Positions 7,728-15,631 of a stretch of DNA of 19,463 nt are shown here, in pieces. Source of the stretch: Oscillospiraceae bacterium (lineage in GTDB: Bacteria > Bacillota > Clostridia > Oscillospirales > Oscillospiraceae). The notes beneath the pieces were generated by a model. It made no database searches, was not told where the DNA came from, and saw only the letters and a program-made list of their open reading frames with translations. Numbering within the stretch: position 1 is the first letter of the stretch; the number at the start of each line of letters is the position of its first letter. The position numbers and the translations under genes are program-made. The stretch lies in the NCBI GenBank assembly GCA_020025655.1, contig JAHHRR010000033.1:1-19463 (forward strand), read 5' to 3'.

Positions 7728-8864
7728 TTACTTGTAAGCCTTAACAATTGCACGGCCAAGAGTGCGCATCATCATCTCATCGGTACCACCGGAGATTCTG
7801 GAAGCACGAACGTCACGCCATGCACGGGCAGCTCTGTGCTCGCCGCAGATACCGACACCGCCGAGAATCTGGATTGCAGAGTCAATAACTTCCTGAGCTG
7901 CAGTTACGCAGTAGTACTTGGTCATTGCAGCGTAACCGGGCTTGAGTATGCCTTCGTCAACACGGCGAGAGCCCTCAAATACCATGTTGCGCATATTTTC
8001 AAGCTTCATTGCCATCTCAGCGAGCTTCCACTGAATAACAGGCTGGCGGGCAATAGTCTCACCAAATGCTACACGCTGATTTGCATATTTTGCAGCATCC
8101 TCAAATGCACACAGTGCATAACCATAGCAGTAAAGACCGGAAATTACACGCTCAACATTGAAGTCATCCTTCTGCATATTGAAGCCTTCGCCTTCTGCAC
8201 CCAGCATATCGTCGAGACCGATCTCGACGTTGTCAAGAAATATCTCGCAGGCGCTGTTAGTCTTAAGACCCAGCTTCTCAAGGGGAGAAATCTTAATACC
8301 GGGAAGATTGCAGGGGAAGAAGAAATTGGTGTATTTAGTCATTGTCTCTGCATCAAGAGCGGTAAGAATCATATACTCGGAGTAAAGTGCATCGGTGATG
8401 AAGGTCTTCTGACCGTTGATGATGTATTTATCTCCCTTGCGGGTATAGGTGGTCTGCATAGCGCCCAGGTCAGAGCCGGCCATGGGCTCGGTAGCTGCAT
8501 TGCAGATGAGAACCTTATTGGTAGCCATCAGCTCTTCGGCTATCTTAATCTGCTTTTCGTTGCCTTCACGAAGGACAACAGGATAAGTGGTGGAAGACCA
8601 GATGCAAGCTGCGTTGCCTCCCAGACGGAGAACCTCTTCCCAGCAAGCGGCAAAGGTGGTCATTGCATTTTCTTCCAGACCGCCGAACTGAGGAGGGTTG
8701 ATCATCTGGTGCAGTCCAAGCTCACCAAGAGCTACGCAGAATCTCTCCGGGAACTTGTGCTCGTTATCGCACTGGCAGAAATAAGTGTCCCAGTTTTCGC
8801 TATTCATCAGGTCGCGCATACCTTCAACCATAAGCTGCTGGTCTTCGTTTAAAATGATGGACAT
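7728..8864 (-). CDS. caiA: Crotonobetainyl-CoA reductase CaiA
   Basis: A 378-residue acyl-CoA dehydrogenase that matches E. coli CaiA from end to end. Examples are the N-terminal LNEDQQLMVEGMRDLMNSEN (5-24), ATEPMAGSDLGAMQTTYTRK (124-143), LEKLGLKTNSACEI (195-208), CAFEDAAKYANQRVAFGE (252-269) and LGGVGICGEHR. The catalytic Glu of the family is E363 in SGGTDEM. The enzyme holds FAD and reduces crotonobetainyl-CoA to gamma-butyrobetainyl-CoA, taking electrons from an ETF, here most likely FixAB encoded at 13915-15617. The reverse, oxidative direction is possible in other hosts. It is the second gene of the operon, after the transporter. Hairpins lie on both sides of it (7678-7713 and 8893-8927), suggesting its mRNA segment is separately stabilised. 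The ribosome site is AAGGAG. Confidence 0.95.
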   Translation of the reverse strand: MSIILNEDQQLMVEGMRDLMNSENWDTYFCQCDNEHKFPERFCVALGELGLHQMINPPQFGGLEENAMTTFAACWEEVLRLGGNAACIWSSTTYPVVLREGNEKQIKIAEELMATNKVLICNAATEPMAGSDLGAMQTTYTRKGDKYIINGQKTFITDALYSEYMILTALDAETMTKYTNFFFPCNLPGIKISPLEKLGLKTNSACEIFLDNVEIGLDDMLGAEGEGFNMQKDDFNVERVISGLYCYGYALCAFEDAAKYANQRVAFGETIARQPVIQWKLAEMAMKLENMRNMVFEGSRRVDEGILKPGYAAMTKYYCVTAAQEVIDSAIQILGGVGICGEHRAARAWRDVRASRISGGTDEMMMRTLGRAIVKAYK

Positions 8865-8892
8865 AGAAATATTCTCCTTAAATATTTGTCTT

Positions 8893-8927
8893 TTTCTGAC
8901 TTCGGCAATGTTTGCCGAAGTCAGAAA
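8893..8927 (-). other. Intercistronic hairpin, transporter / caiA
   Basis: A perfect 16-bp inverted repeat (8893-8908 with 8912-8927) around a 3-nt loop TGT, in the 96-bp gap between the transporter stop and caiA. On the minus strand it is followed by A-rich rather than U-rich sequence, so it is not a standard terminator for the operon. A processing or stability role that sets transporter against enzyme expression is likely. Confidence 0.65.
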
Positions 8928-8960
8928 TTCAGTTAAAATATGATAGTTATTTAGTATTTT

Positions 8961-10547
8961 TTAATCACTTGACTTGGCTTTCTTGCCTGCAAAGTATTCT
9001 TCATTGACCTGAGATACGGGAACTCCCTTACCCCAAATCTTGAACATATCTTTATAGTTACCAATGATGATGAGCATGGCAATTATAAACATAGGTACGC
9101 CTGCGGGAACCATAGCATTCTTAACAGTCTGGATACCGCCGATGTAGAGCAGAGCGATTGTCATAATACCGGTGACAACACACCATACAATACGGCCGAT
9201 TTTGGAAGGCTCTTCGTTATCGGGGAGGTTGGGCTGTGCTGCCATTGCATTTCCGTAAATAGCACTCTGGATATAAGTCCAAGTGGAGAGGAAAGCGTAA
9301 GCAAGCAGAATAACCATGATGATCTTAGCGCCGGGCAGAGTATCAACAACGTATGTAATAGCATCGTAGGGGCTATTGTTGTACATGGCGATGAATGTCT
9401 GAGGATCGCCCAGATAGGTAGCGATGGAGTAGTTGCCGAGAGTCCAGAAGAAGATTGCGCAGCCGATAGCAGAAGCTATAACAATGCAGACAACGCACTC
9501 ACGGACGGTACGGCCTTTGCAAAGCTTACCATAATAAAGACCGCAGGTAACAATCGGAGCGATGAACATGATGTTAAAGAACATAGTCCATGACTGAGGC
9601 CAGCCGGAACCATCAGCAGCACCTGTGTAGAGAGCCATCTGGAACATATGCTGTGCCTGCCAGCCGATAGATTCGATGGTGTTATTAACAATGAAGGAAG
9701 TAGGTCCAACAAGGACAACAAATATAGCCAGACCGAAGAAGAAGGTTACACGAATATCATTCATGATAGTCATGCCTTTGTTAAGGCCGGTATACATTGC
9801 GATTGCACAGGCGATAGTAATAAGAACGATAATTCCGGTATCAAGAGCGAGGGTATGCTCTATGCCGAACACCTTAGCTGCAAAGGTACCAACGATAGGA
9901 ACGGAAACACCAAGGGAGTAACCTGCGTTGGAAAGAATAATACCGATAAGGAAGAAGCAGTCGATAACCTTACCGATGATGCCGTCTGCATTTCTGCGTC
10001 CAATCAGAGGACCGCAGCAGGCACTGACACGGGAGGTGTTTTGCTTACGGACATAAATGAAGAATGCATAAGCAATACTGATAACAGCGTAAGAGCTGAA
10101 CGGAATGATACCCCAGTGGAAGGAGCCGTAAGTAGATGCCCATTTAAGTGCTTCAACGCTGTAAGGCTCTGCACCGAAGGGAGGTCCTGCCAGATACATA
10201 TACCATTCAACAAAAACCCAGTAAACAAGGCTTGCGGAAGAACCAAAAACAAAAAGGTTGCAGAAGAAAGAGAATGTGCTTGTGTCAGGCTTCTCGTCGC
10301 CAAAGCGCATATTGCCGAATTTACCAAATGCAAGCCAGATTGCAAAGAAGAAGCAGACCAGGCAGAATACCAGCCACAGCCAGCCCCAGCCGCCCATAAC
10401 TACATTGAAGCAGTCAGTCATGATCTGGTTCATCTGATCCTTGAATGCGAAAATAAGTCCTGAAAATGCGAGTATGATAACAATGGCCGGGATAGCGATA
10501 GACCAGGCGATTCTCCGACTGTTATCTGTTTTCTTTGAGTTGTTCAT
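8961..10547 (-). CDS. BCCT transporter, CaiT-like, aromatic box lost
   Basis: A 528-residue BCCT-family carrier with about 12 membrane helices and a soluble C-terminal tail. It follows CaiT in many places: WVFVEWYMYLAGPPFGAEP (110-128), GSFHWG (141-146), TGLNKG (253-258) and CKGRTVRE (343-350). R266 in NDIR matches CaiT Arg262, which takes the place of a sodium ion, so sodium-independent exchange is likely. The aromatic cage for the trimethylammonium group is mostly gone. Compared with CaiT from memory, Tyr114 is M117, Trp323 is M327, Trp324 is F328 and Tyr327 is P331; only the Trp142 equivalent (W145) remains. It is the first gene of the nine-gene operon with a GGAGG ribosome site, diverging from the activator gene. 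The carried substrate is probably betaine-related but may lack a full trimethylammonium group. Family certain, substrate unsure. Confidence 0.9.
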   Translation of the reverse strand: MNNSKKTDNSRRIAWSIAIPAIVIILAFSGLIFAFKDQMNQIMTDCFNVVMGGWGWLWLVFCLVCFFFAIWLAFGKFGNMRFGDEKPDTSTFSFFCNLFVFGSSASLVYWVFVEWYMYLAGPPFGAEPYSVEALKWASTYGSFHWGIIPFSSYAVISIAYAFFIYVRKQNTSRVSACCGPLIGRRNADGIIGKVIDCFFLIGIILSNAGYSLGVSVPIVGTFAAKVFGIEHTLALDTGIIVLITIACAIAMYTGLNKGMTIMNDIRVTFFFGLAIFVVLVGPTSFIVNNTIESIGWQAQHMFQMALYTGAADGSGWPQSWTMFFNIMFIAPIVTCGLYYGKLCKGRTVRECVVCIVIASAIGCAIFFWTLGNYSIATYLGDPQTFIAMYNNSPYDAITYVVDTLPGAKIIMVILLAYAFLSTWTYIQSAIYGNAMAAQPNLPDNEEPSKIGRIVWCVVTGIMTIALLYIGGIQTVKNAMVPAGVPMFIIAMLIIIGNYKDMFKIWGKGVPVSQVNEEYFAGKKAKSSD

Positions 10548-10647
10548 AATTAACCTCCAAAATTTTTCTCTCTATTTCTCGGAAAAAATAAGCCTAATTT
10601 TTATAAACACCTCCTGCTTTTGTAAGGAAAAGTAAATTTACAGTTTC

Positions 10648-10653
10648 ATTATA
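10648..10653 (-). promoter_or_regulatory. Possible -10 box of the nine-gene operon
   Basis: TATAAT on the minus strand about 100 bp before the first transporter gene. No convincing -35 box is found 16-18 bp upstream. No GG-N10-GC sigma-54 promoter is visible on the minus strand anywhere in 10548-10790. The start of this operon is therefore not settled by sequence alone. Confidence 0.3.
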
Positions 10654-10754
10654 AAAAACTAAACTTTTTTAATTCTCCACTGTGTTCCTTTAAATTTTTC
10701 ATTTGCTTGTATGTAACTAAAACAGATTTTTCATATTTCTGTGTCTAGTCATTA

Positions 10755-10771
10755 ACATACATATTGTATGT
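10755..10771. promoter_or_regulatory. 17-bp palindrome, candidate operator
   Basis: ACATACA-TAT-TGTATGT, a perfect 7+3+7 palindrome in the gap between the divergent transporter operon and activator gene, ending 23 bp before the activator -35 box. The half GACATACA (reverse strand of 10765-10772) recurs at 15741-15748 in the other control region. It is a candidate site for the activator or for autoregulation. Confidence 0.45.
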
Positions 10772-10794
10772 CTATGCATAATGTAAACTTACAC

Positions 10795-10824
10795 TTGACA
10801 GTTTAAAAATTTTTGTGTTATAGT
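10795..10824 (+). promoter_or_regulatory. Sigma-70 promoter of the activator gene
   Basis: TTGACA at 10795-10800 and TATAGT at 10819-10824 with an 18-bp spacer, about 30 bp before the start codon. A GGAAAGGG ribosome site follows at 10838-10845. The activator would thus be made by the housekeeping polymerase and not need sigma-54. Confidence 0.75.
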
Positions 10825-10855
10825 GCTTTAAAATATTGGAAAGGGACAAATCATA

Positions 10856-12292
10856 ATGATTTTAAGTAATGATACACTCAATATTTTAGACAGCCTTGCT
10901 GCCATGGGATATTTTGTAGAAGTTATTGATAATAAGGGCTATTATATCTACTGCTCTGACAATATAGATTATGAAACCGGTAATGCTCAGGATCTTGTGG
11001 GGCAATATATTCTCGATGTATTTAACTTAACCGAAGAAACCTCGGTTTTACTTGAAACCATTAGAACAGGCAAGCCTCAGCGGGACATATTTTTGAGATA
11101 CCGGACTAAATCTACGGGCATGGATCTCTATTGGCTTTATAACTCTTTTCCCATTGTTATTAACGGAAATATTGAGGGTGCAATCGCAGTCTACAAAGCT
11201 GTTCAGGCAATCAAAAACACCATGCAGGAATACGATAGCATAAATAAAGATTCCAATAAGCTCGGAAACATTACGCCCAAGAAAAAAGGACTTTTCTCCT
11301 TTGAGGATATTATCTGCAGGAATGATAAGATACTAAATGCCATTGAGCTTTCTAAGAAAATTGCAAAGCGTGATTCCTCGGTACTTCTTACCGGTGAAAC
11401 CGGAACCGGAAAAGAGCTTTTTGCTCAGAGCATACATAATTACAGTCCTAAACGGGACAAGCCTTTTGTAGCTGTTAACTGTGCCGCCATTCCGGAAAAT
11501 CTATTGGAAAGTATTCTTTTCGGTACAAGCAAAGGTGCCTACACCGGAGCGGTTGAAAAGCAAGGTCTCTTTGAAGAAAGCTCCGAGGGAACAATTTATC
11601 TTGATGAGCTTCAGGCTCTTAACCCTGATATGCAGGCCAAGCTTCTTCGTGTACTTGAAACCAAGAAGATTCGCCGTGTAGGATCCACTAAAGAAATTTC
11701 AATCAATACAAGAGTTATCAGCTCAATGAATATAAATCCGCTTGAATACATTGCAGCAGGAAAAATGAAAGCTGACCTTTTTTACAGGCTTGCTGTAATT
11801 ACCATTGACATTCCGCCTCTTAGAAGCCGGAAAGATGATATTCCGCTTTTGGTAAAAAGCTTTATTGACTCAGCAAACCAGTCTCTTGGAATGAATATAA
11901 TTTCATGCACTGAAGAGGTTTTTGAGATTTTTGACCGCTACTCATGGCCCGGAAACGTCAGAGAACTTAAGCACGTAATTGAGTATGCTGCAAACATGAT
12001 GAATGAGGATGCCCGCTACATTTCATCTGCTGATCTTCCTCCCAGATTTTCCCTCACCGGTGACTGCAAATGCTACAACACCAATTCAATAATGCAGCGC
12101 AAGCAATATCCGATAGGAGATTACAAAATCATACATCAGCAGGCTTTGGATGAATTTAATGATTCATTTAATAAAGAATATTTAAAGATGGCACTTGATA
12201 AATTTAACGGAAATATCTCTCAGACTGCGCTCGCTATAAATATTTCAAGACAGCATCTGCATGAGCTTATAAATAAGTATGAAATAAAATAA
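10856..12292 (+). CDS. Sigma-54-dependent transcriptional activator
   Basis: A 478-residue enhancer-binding protein. Residues 1-115 form a PAS-like sensory domain (GYFVEVIDNKGYYIYCSDN at 18-36), which probably senses a small metabolite. The AAA+ domain covers about 148-390: Walker A GETGTGKE (180-187), the sigma-54-contacting loop as GAYTGA (227-232, Tyr in place of the usual Phe), Walker B TIYLDE with D250 and E251, and sensor II WPGNVRE (364-370). The C-terminal Fis-type helix-turn-helix is at about 453-476 (NISQTALAINISRQHLHEL). The layout resembles RocR-type regulators. It lies between the two cai gene groups, and two sigma-54 promoters occur at 15695-15711 and 16007-16022, so these are its likely targets. 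No receiver domain is present, so control is by ligand and not by phosphorylation. The ligand may be carnitine, crotonobetaine or a CoA ester (inference). Confidence 0.93.
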   Translation: MILSNDTLNILDSLAAMGYFVEVIDNKGYYIYCSDNIDYETGNAQDLVGQYILDVFNLTEETSVLLETIRTGKPQRDIFLRYRTKSTGMDLYWLYNSFPIVINGNIEGAIAVYKAVQAIKNTMQEYDSINKDSNKLGNITPKKKGLFSFEDIICRNDKILNAIELSKKIAKRDSSVLLTGETGTGKELFAQSIHNYSPKRDKPFVAVNCAAIPENLLESILFGTSKGAYTGAVEKQGLFEESSEGTIYLDELQALNPDMQAKLLRVLETKKIRRVGSTKEISINTRVISSMNINPLEYIAAGKMKADLFYRLAVITIDIPPLRSRKDDIPLLVKSFIDSANQSLGMNIISCTEEVFEIFDRYSWPGNVRELKHVIEYAANMMNEDARYISSADLPPRFSLTGDCKCYNTNSIMQRKQYPIGDYKIIHQQALDEFNDSFNKEYLKMALDKFNGNISQTALAINISRQHLHELINKYEIK

Positions 12293-12303
12293 ATTTCATG
12301 AGG

Positions 12304-12330
12304 AGTGCCGTTTTATAACGGCACTTTTTT
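12304..12330 (+). terminator. Intrinsic terminator of the activator gene
   Basis: A 9-bp stem (12304-12312 with 12317-12325, loop TTAT) runs into seven T residues on the plus strand. The T-run touches the stop codon of caiC, which converges from the other side. On the minus strand the same hairpin is followed only by a weakly U-rich stretch, so it may also serve caiC poorly. Confidence 0.88.
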
Positions 12331-13874
12331 TATCTCAAAAGCTGCTTTTTAATTTTACCTGTACAGGTTCTGGGGAAATCGTCAACTATTTCCACAACTG
12401 ATGGAATTTTGAATTTCGCCAGATGCAGTTGACAATAGCAGCGGATATCCTCCGGCTTGAGCGTTGAGTTTTCCTTTAATTTAACCATGGCTTTTACAAC
12501 CTGATTTCTCAATGGATCGGGAATTCCGAAAACAGCCGCTTCCATTATTTCAGGATGCTCCGTGAGAACATTTTCTATTTCAGTGCTGGAAATATTTTCG
12601 CCTGAGCTTTTAATGAGGGTTGAATCTCTGTCCACAAAATACAGCCAACCGTCTTCATCGATATATCCGGTGTCGCAGGTTTTAAACCAGCCGTCATCGG
12701 TGAACACCGATGCTGTGTATTCAGGCTCATCATAATACCCTCGCATCAATGTGCGTCCGGGTATGCCGTAAACCTGAATGTCTCCTGATTTACCAGCCGG
12801 CAGCTCATTTCCCTCAGAGTCTACTATACGTATTTCATATCCCATAGCAGGTCTTCCCACAGAAGGCCACCTGCGAAGGCCGGTCTCAGGGTCTGCAGTC
12901 ACGCAGGATATTGTTTCCGTTGAGCCGTAGCAGTTGAGAAGTCTCACATTAAATCGCTCTTCAAATTCATTTTTCTCCTCTGTGCTCATTCCCATGGAGA
13001 AATAGGACTGTCTTACGCAGTGATCCTTTTCCCAGCTTTGCACAGGCTGCTTCATAATTGTGCGGATATGGAAAGGCATAAGATCCGTTACATTCGCTTT
13101 GTACTGGCAGACCTGACGCCAGAAATTACTGGCACTGTAATGCTCAGATACAACAACTGTTCCCCCTGAAACCAGACAAGACATAACTGCCATGAGCTGA
13201 AAATCAATGTGGAAGCAGGGCATTGCAGTAAAGAATCGTTCCTTTCGTCTTAATCCGCATTGACCTGCATGAATCATTCCTGCATAAAGTGAGTTGCAGT
13301 GAGTAATAATTACTCCCTTGGGTCTGGAAGTTGTTCCGGAAGTAAAGAGGAATTCAGCAGTGTCTTCGCTGGAAAGCGGAGGTCTTTCCAAAAGCTTTAC
13401 GCTTTGTTTCATTATTTCTTTGTTGAAATTTATAAAACCCTCCACATCATTGCTGCTGCGAGCTGAGAGCATATATTCAACACTGGAAACACGGTTTCCT
13501 ATATGGTTTTTTGCTAGTTTGTAATCAAGAATAACAAGCTTAGGCAGGCATTTGCCTAGAATGTAATCACATTCGCTGTCTCTGTATTGAGGATTCAGAG
13601 GGACAAGAATCGCTCCTATTTGAGCCAGACCAAACCAGCACATAACGAATTCAGGACTGTTGGGGAGCTGAACTGCTACACAGTCCCCTTTTTTCACGCC
13701 AAGGCTTAAAAAAAGATTTGCGGTTCTGATGATATTTTCGTAGAACTGGTGGTAGTTATACTGCTTACTTTTGAATTCACAATCTTCATAGATAAGGAAA
13801 GGATCTTCACTCCAGAGCGCATCTGCTTCCTCCCACATATCACGCAGGGTTTTGTTTCCAATTATATCGGTCAT
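12330..13874 (-). CDS. caiC: Carnitine/crotonobetaine CoA ligase CaiC
   Basis: A 514-residue acyl-adenylating enzyme that matches E. coli CaiC (517 residues) throughout: RTANLFLSLGVKKGD (50-64), CWFGLAQIGAILVPLN (79-94), LSSEDTAEFLFTSGTTSRPK (167-186) and PSVGRP. The ATP-binding P-loop is FTSGTTSRPKG (177-187), the A5 motif is YGSTE (316-320), and the C-terminal lysine of the adenylation step is K507 in CTGKIKK. The usual TGD motif reads TCD (399-401), with the Asp kept. It activates carnitine, crotonobetaine or gamma-butyrobetaine to the CoA ester with ATP, priming the CaiB transfer cycle. It is the third gene of the fixA-fixB-caiC unit, about 40 bp after fixB, with a GAGGG ribosome site, and converges on the activator gene. 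Sigma-54 control is inferred from the promoter before fixA. Confidence 0.94.
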   Translation of the reverse strand: MTDIIGNKTLRDMWEEADALWSEDPFLIYEDCEFKSKQYNYHQFYENIIRTANLFLSLGVKKGDCVAVQLPNSPEFVMCWFGLAQIGAILVPLNPQYRDSECDYILGKCLPKLVILDYKLAKNHIGNRVSSVEYMLSARSSNDVEGFINFNKEIMKQSVKLLERPPLSSEDTAEFLFTSGTTSRPKGVIITHCNSLYAGMIHAGQCGLRRKERFFTAMPCFHIDFQLMAVMSCLVSGGTVVVSEHYSASNFWRQVCQYKANVTDLMPFHIRTIMKQPVQSWEKDHCVRQSYFSMGMSTEEKNEFEERFNVRLLNCYGSTETISCVTADPETGLRRWPSVGRPAMGYEIRIVDSEGNELPAGKSGDIQVYGIPGRTLMRGYYDEPEYTASVFTDDGWFKTCDTGYIDEDGWLYFVDRDSTLIKSSGENISSTEIENVLTEHPEIMEAAVFGIPDPLRNQVVKAMVKLKENSTLKPEDIRCYCQLHLAKFKIPSVVEIVDDFPRTCTGKIKKQLLR

Positions 13875-13914
13875 GGTTTTTTCCCTCTAAGTTTTTGTTT
13901 CTTACGCTACTACT

Positions 13915-14841
13915 TCAGCTTAATCTTTCAAGCAGTGCAGGCAGTACCTTGTAAAGATCGCCTACAATACCGAAGTCAGCTGCTTTAAATATTGCAGCAT
14001 TCTTATCCTTGTTGATTGCAACAATGGTTTTTGCTTCATTGATACCTACAAGGTGGTGAACCTGACCGGAAATTCCTATACAGATGCAAAGATCAGGCTT
14101 CGTGATAACACCTGTAACACCTATGTATCTGGCTCTGGGCATCCAGCCATTGACTTCTGATACAGGACGAGAGCATCCGATATCACCGCCCAGTGCAACC
14201 GCCAGCTTCTTCATCATTTCCAGGTCCTCTTCCTGTGAAATGCCTCGGCCTACATCCACAATGCAGCGTGCAACCGCCAGATTGCTGGTAGCTTCTTTTT
14301 TATCTTCTTTGCTTATCACTTTGATTGCAGAAGAGGATTCAAGCCGGAGAGCACTTACGCTGCATTCTCTGGCTTCAGGCTTTGCAGTTCCGGCGAAAAC
14401 TCCGGCGCCCAGAGTTACTACTGAAATCGGAGCGGTGAGTTTCTCGCTTCGTACAGCAGCACCGCCGTATATCATACGGCTTACACGAATTCCATCGTCT
14501 GTATTTATAGAAGAGATACCGGATGTAACAGCAGTTCCCAGATATGCAGCAACTTTACCTGCCATAAGGCGGCTGCGGACAGAAGAGTCAAGCATAACCA
14601 GCTCAGGTGCATCAGATTTAATCTGTTCGGCTATAGCCTTTGCATACTCCTCAGCCATGCAGCCCGCTGGTACTACGCACTGAAATACCTTTGAAGCACC
14701 GGAAACCTTTGCATTCTCAGCAAGTTCCTCACTTCCAAAGCAAACAGCGCTGAAGCTTTCAGCAAGCTTAGCTGCACCGCAGCTGAGTTCGGAAAGAGAC
14801 TTCTCAGTATCAGCAATAATATAAATGTGTTTTAATTTCAT
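13915..14841 (-). CDS. fixB: ETF alpha subunit of carnitine reduction, FixB
   Basis: A 308-residue ETF alpha protein of the FixB/YdiR kind (E. coli FixB has 313). The C-terminal FAD domain carries CSRPVSEVNGWMPRARYIG (223-241), TKPDLCICIGISGQVHHLVG (248-267), AINKDKNAAIF (275-285) and ADFGIVGD (288-295), all close to E. coli FixB as I recall it. The classical INKD is intact, unlike the EtfA at 1424-2416. It pairs with FixA, encoded 17 bp upstream, and should deliver electrons to CaiA. In E. coli the set includes FixC and FixX, which pass electrons from the donor; neither is visible here. The AGGAGGGG ribosome site is strong. Confidence 0.94.
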   Translation of the reverse strand: MKLKHIYIIADTEKSLSELSCGAAKLAESFSAVCFGSEELAENAKVSGASKVFQCVVPAGCMAEEYAKAIAEQIKSDAPELVMLDSSVRSRLMAGKVAAYLGTAVTSGISSINTDDGIRVSRMIYGGAAVRSEKLTAPISVVTLGAGVFAGTAKPEARECSVSALRLESSSAIKVISKEDKKEATSNLAVARCIVDVGRGISQEEDLEMMKKLAVALGGDIGCSRPVSEVNGWMPRARYIGVTGVITKPDLCICIGISGQVHHLVGINEAKTIVAINKDKNAAIFKAADFGIVGDLYKVLPALLERLS

Positions 14842-14858
14842 CAGTGACCCCTCCTATC

Positions 14859-15617
14859 TTAAGCAAGCTCTCTTTTAATGAGCTGAACCAGTGCGTCGAT
14901 GTTTTCATCGGATTCGCCTTCGAGAATTTCCATGCGGCGCTCCTTCTTTTTGGGAGCTGCATCGACGATCTCTTCAGAGTTAGCCTTGATGTCACTAAGG
15001 TCAATACCGAGCTCCTGAACGGGTTTCTTTCCGGCAGCAATAATATCTTTCATACTGGGGATAAATGGATTAGTAATATTTGCGGTGACAGAAACAACGG
15101 CTGGGAAAGGAATTTCCAGAACCTCAATCTCATTTTCGAGAATTCTGTCCGCAACCACTGCGTTTTCGGAAGGTACAAGCTTTGAAATTCCGTTGCACAC
15201 CGGTACATCCAGAAGCGCACCCAGCTGATTTCCAACCTGCTGTGCGTAAACATCGGAAGAACCGGTTCCGCAGATGATGAGATCATAGTCTCCAATTTCT
15301 CTGATTGCTTTTTCCAGCGCTTTTGCGGTCATATAGGAATCGCTCAGGCTTTCCTCGCTTACAACAAGCTTCAGTTCAACAGGTCCACGAGCCAGAATGG
15401 TTTTGCGGAGCTTTGTGTTATTCAATGCTGAATTTCCTATACTCAATGCGGTAAGCTTTCCGTTTGTTGCTGCAGCCAGTTTCTTGGCAGCCTCTATTGC
15501 GACCATATCGTACTCGCCGACCTTCCAGTTAGCCTTTTCAGCAGAAATGCTGTGGTCAGAAAGCTCAATAAGCTCTTCTTCTTCAGGAACAGCTTTGCAA
15601 CAGACAATAATATTCAT
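14859..15617 (-). CDS. fixA: ETF beta subunit of carnitine reduction, FixA
   Basis: A 252-residue ETF beta protein of the FixA/YdiQ kind (E. coli FixA has 256). Marks shared with E. coli FixA are CCKAVPEEEE (6-15), YDMVAIEAA (36-44), ILARGP (74-79), CGTGSSDVYAQQVG (116-129) and IPSMKDIIAAGKKPVQ (186-201). The GSSDVYAQQVG signature separates it from the other EtfB in the window, which has IDGATGQMGP. It is the first gene of fixA-fixB-caiC. An AGGAGGA ribosome site precedes the ATG, and a -24/-12 sigma-54 promoter lies about 80 bp upstream, so expression should depend on the activator encoded at 10856-12292. It binds AMP or FAD together with FixB and feeds CaiA. Confidence 0.94.
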   Translation of the reverse strand: MNIIVCCKAVPEEEELIELSDHSISAEKANWKVGEYDMVAIEAAKKLAAATNGKLTALSIGNSALNNTKLRKTILARGPVELKLVVSEESLSDSYMTAKALEKAIREIGDYDLIICGTGSSDVYAQQVGNQLGALLDVPVCNGISKLVPSENAVVADRILENEIEVLEIPFPAVVSVTANITNPFIPSMKDIIAAGKKPVQELGIDLSDIKANSEEIVDAAPKKKERRMEILEGESDENIDALVQLIKRELA

Positions 15618-15631
15618 ATTTCCTCCTGTTT

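Noticed and set aside
7659..8852. A 397-codon open frame on the plus strand, antisense to caiA
   Set aside because: It lies opposite a clear full-length caiA, shows no recognisable domain or ribosome site, and is rich in Cys and His in a way typical of an antisense shadow.
9648..10463. A 271-codon plus-strand frame opposite the first BCCT gene
   Set aside because: The complement encodes a membrane carrier with conserved motifs. The frame itself is hydrophilic with no motif, as expected from the reverse of hydrophobic codons.
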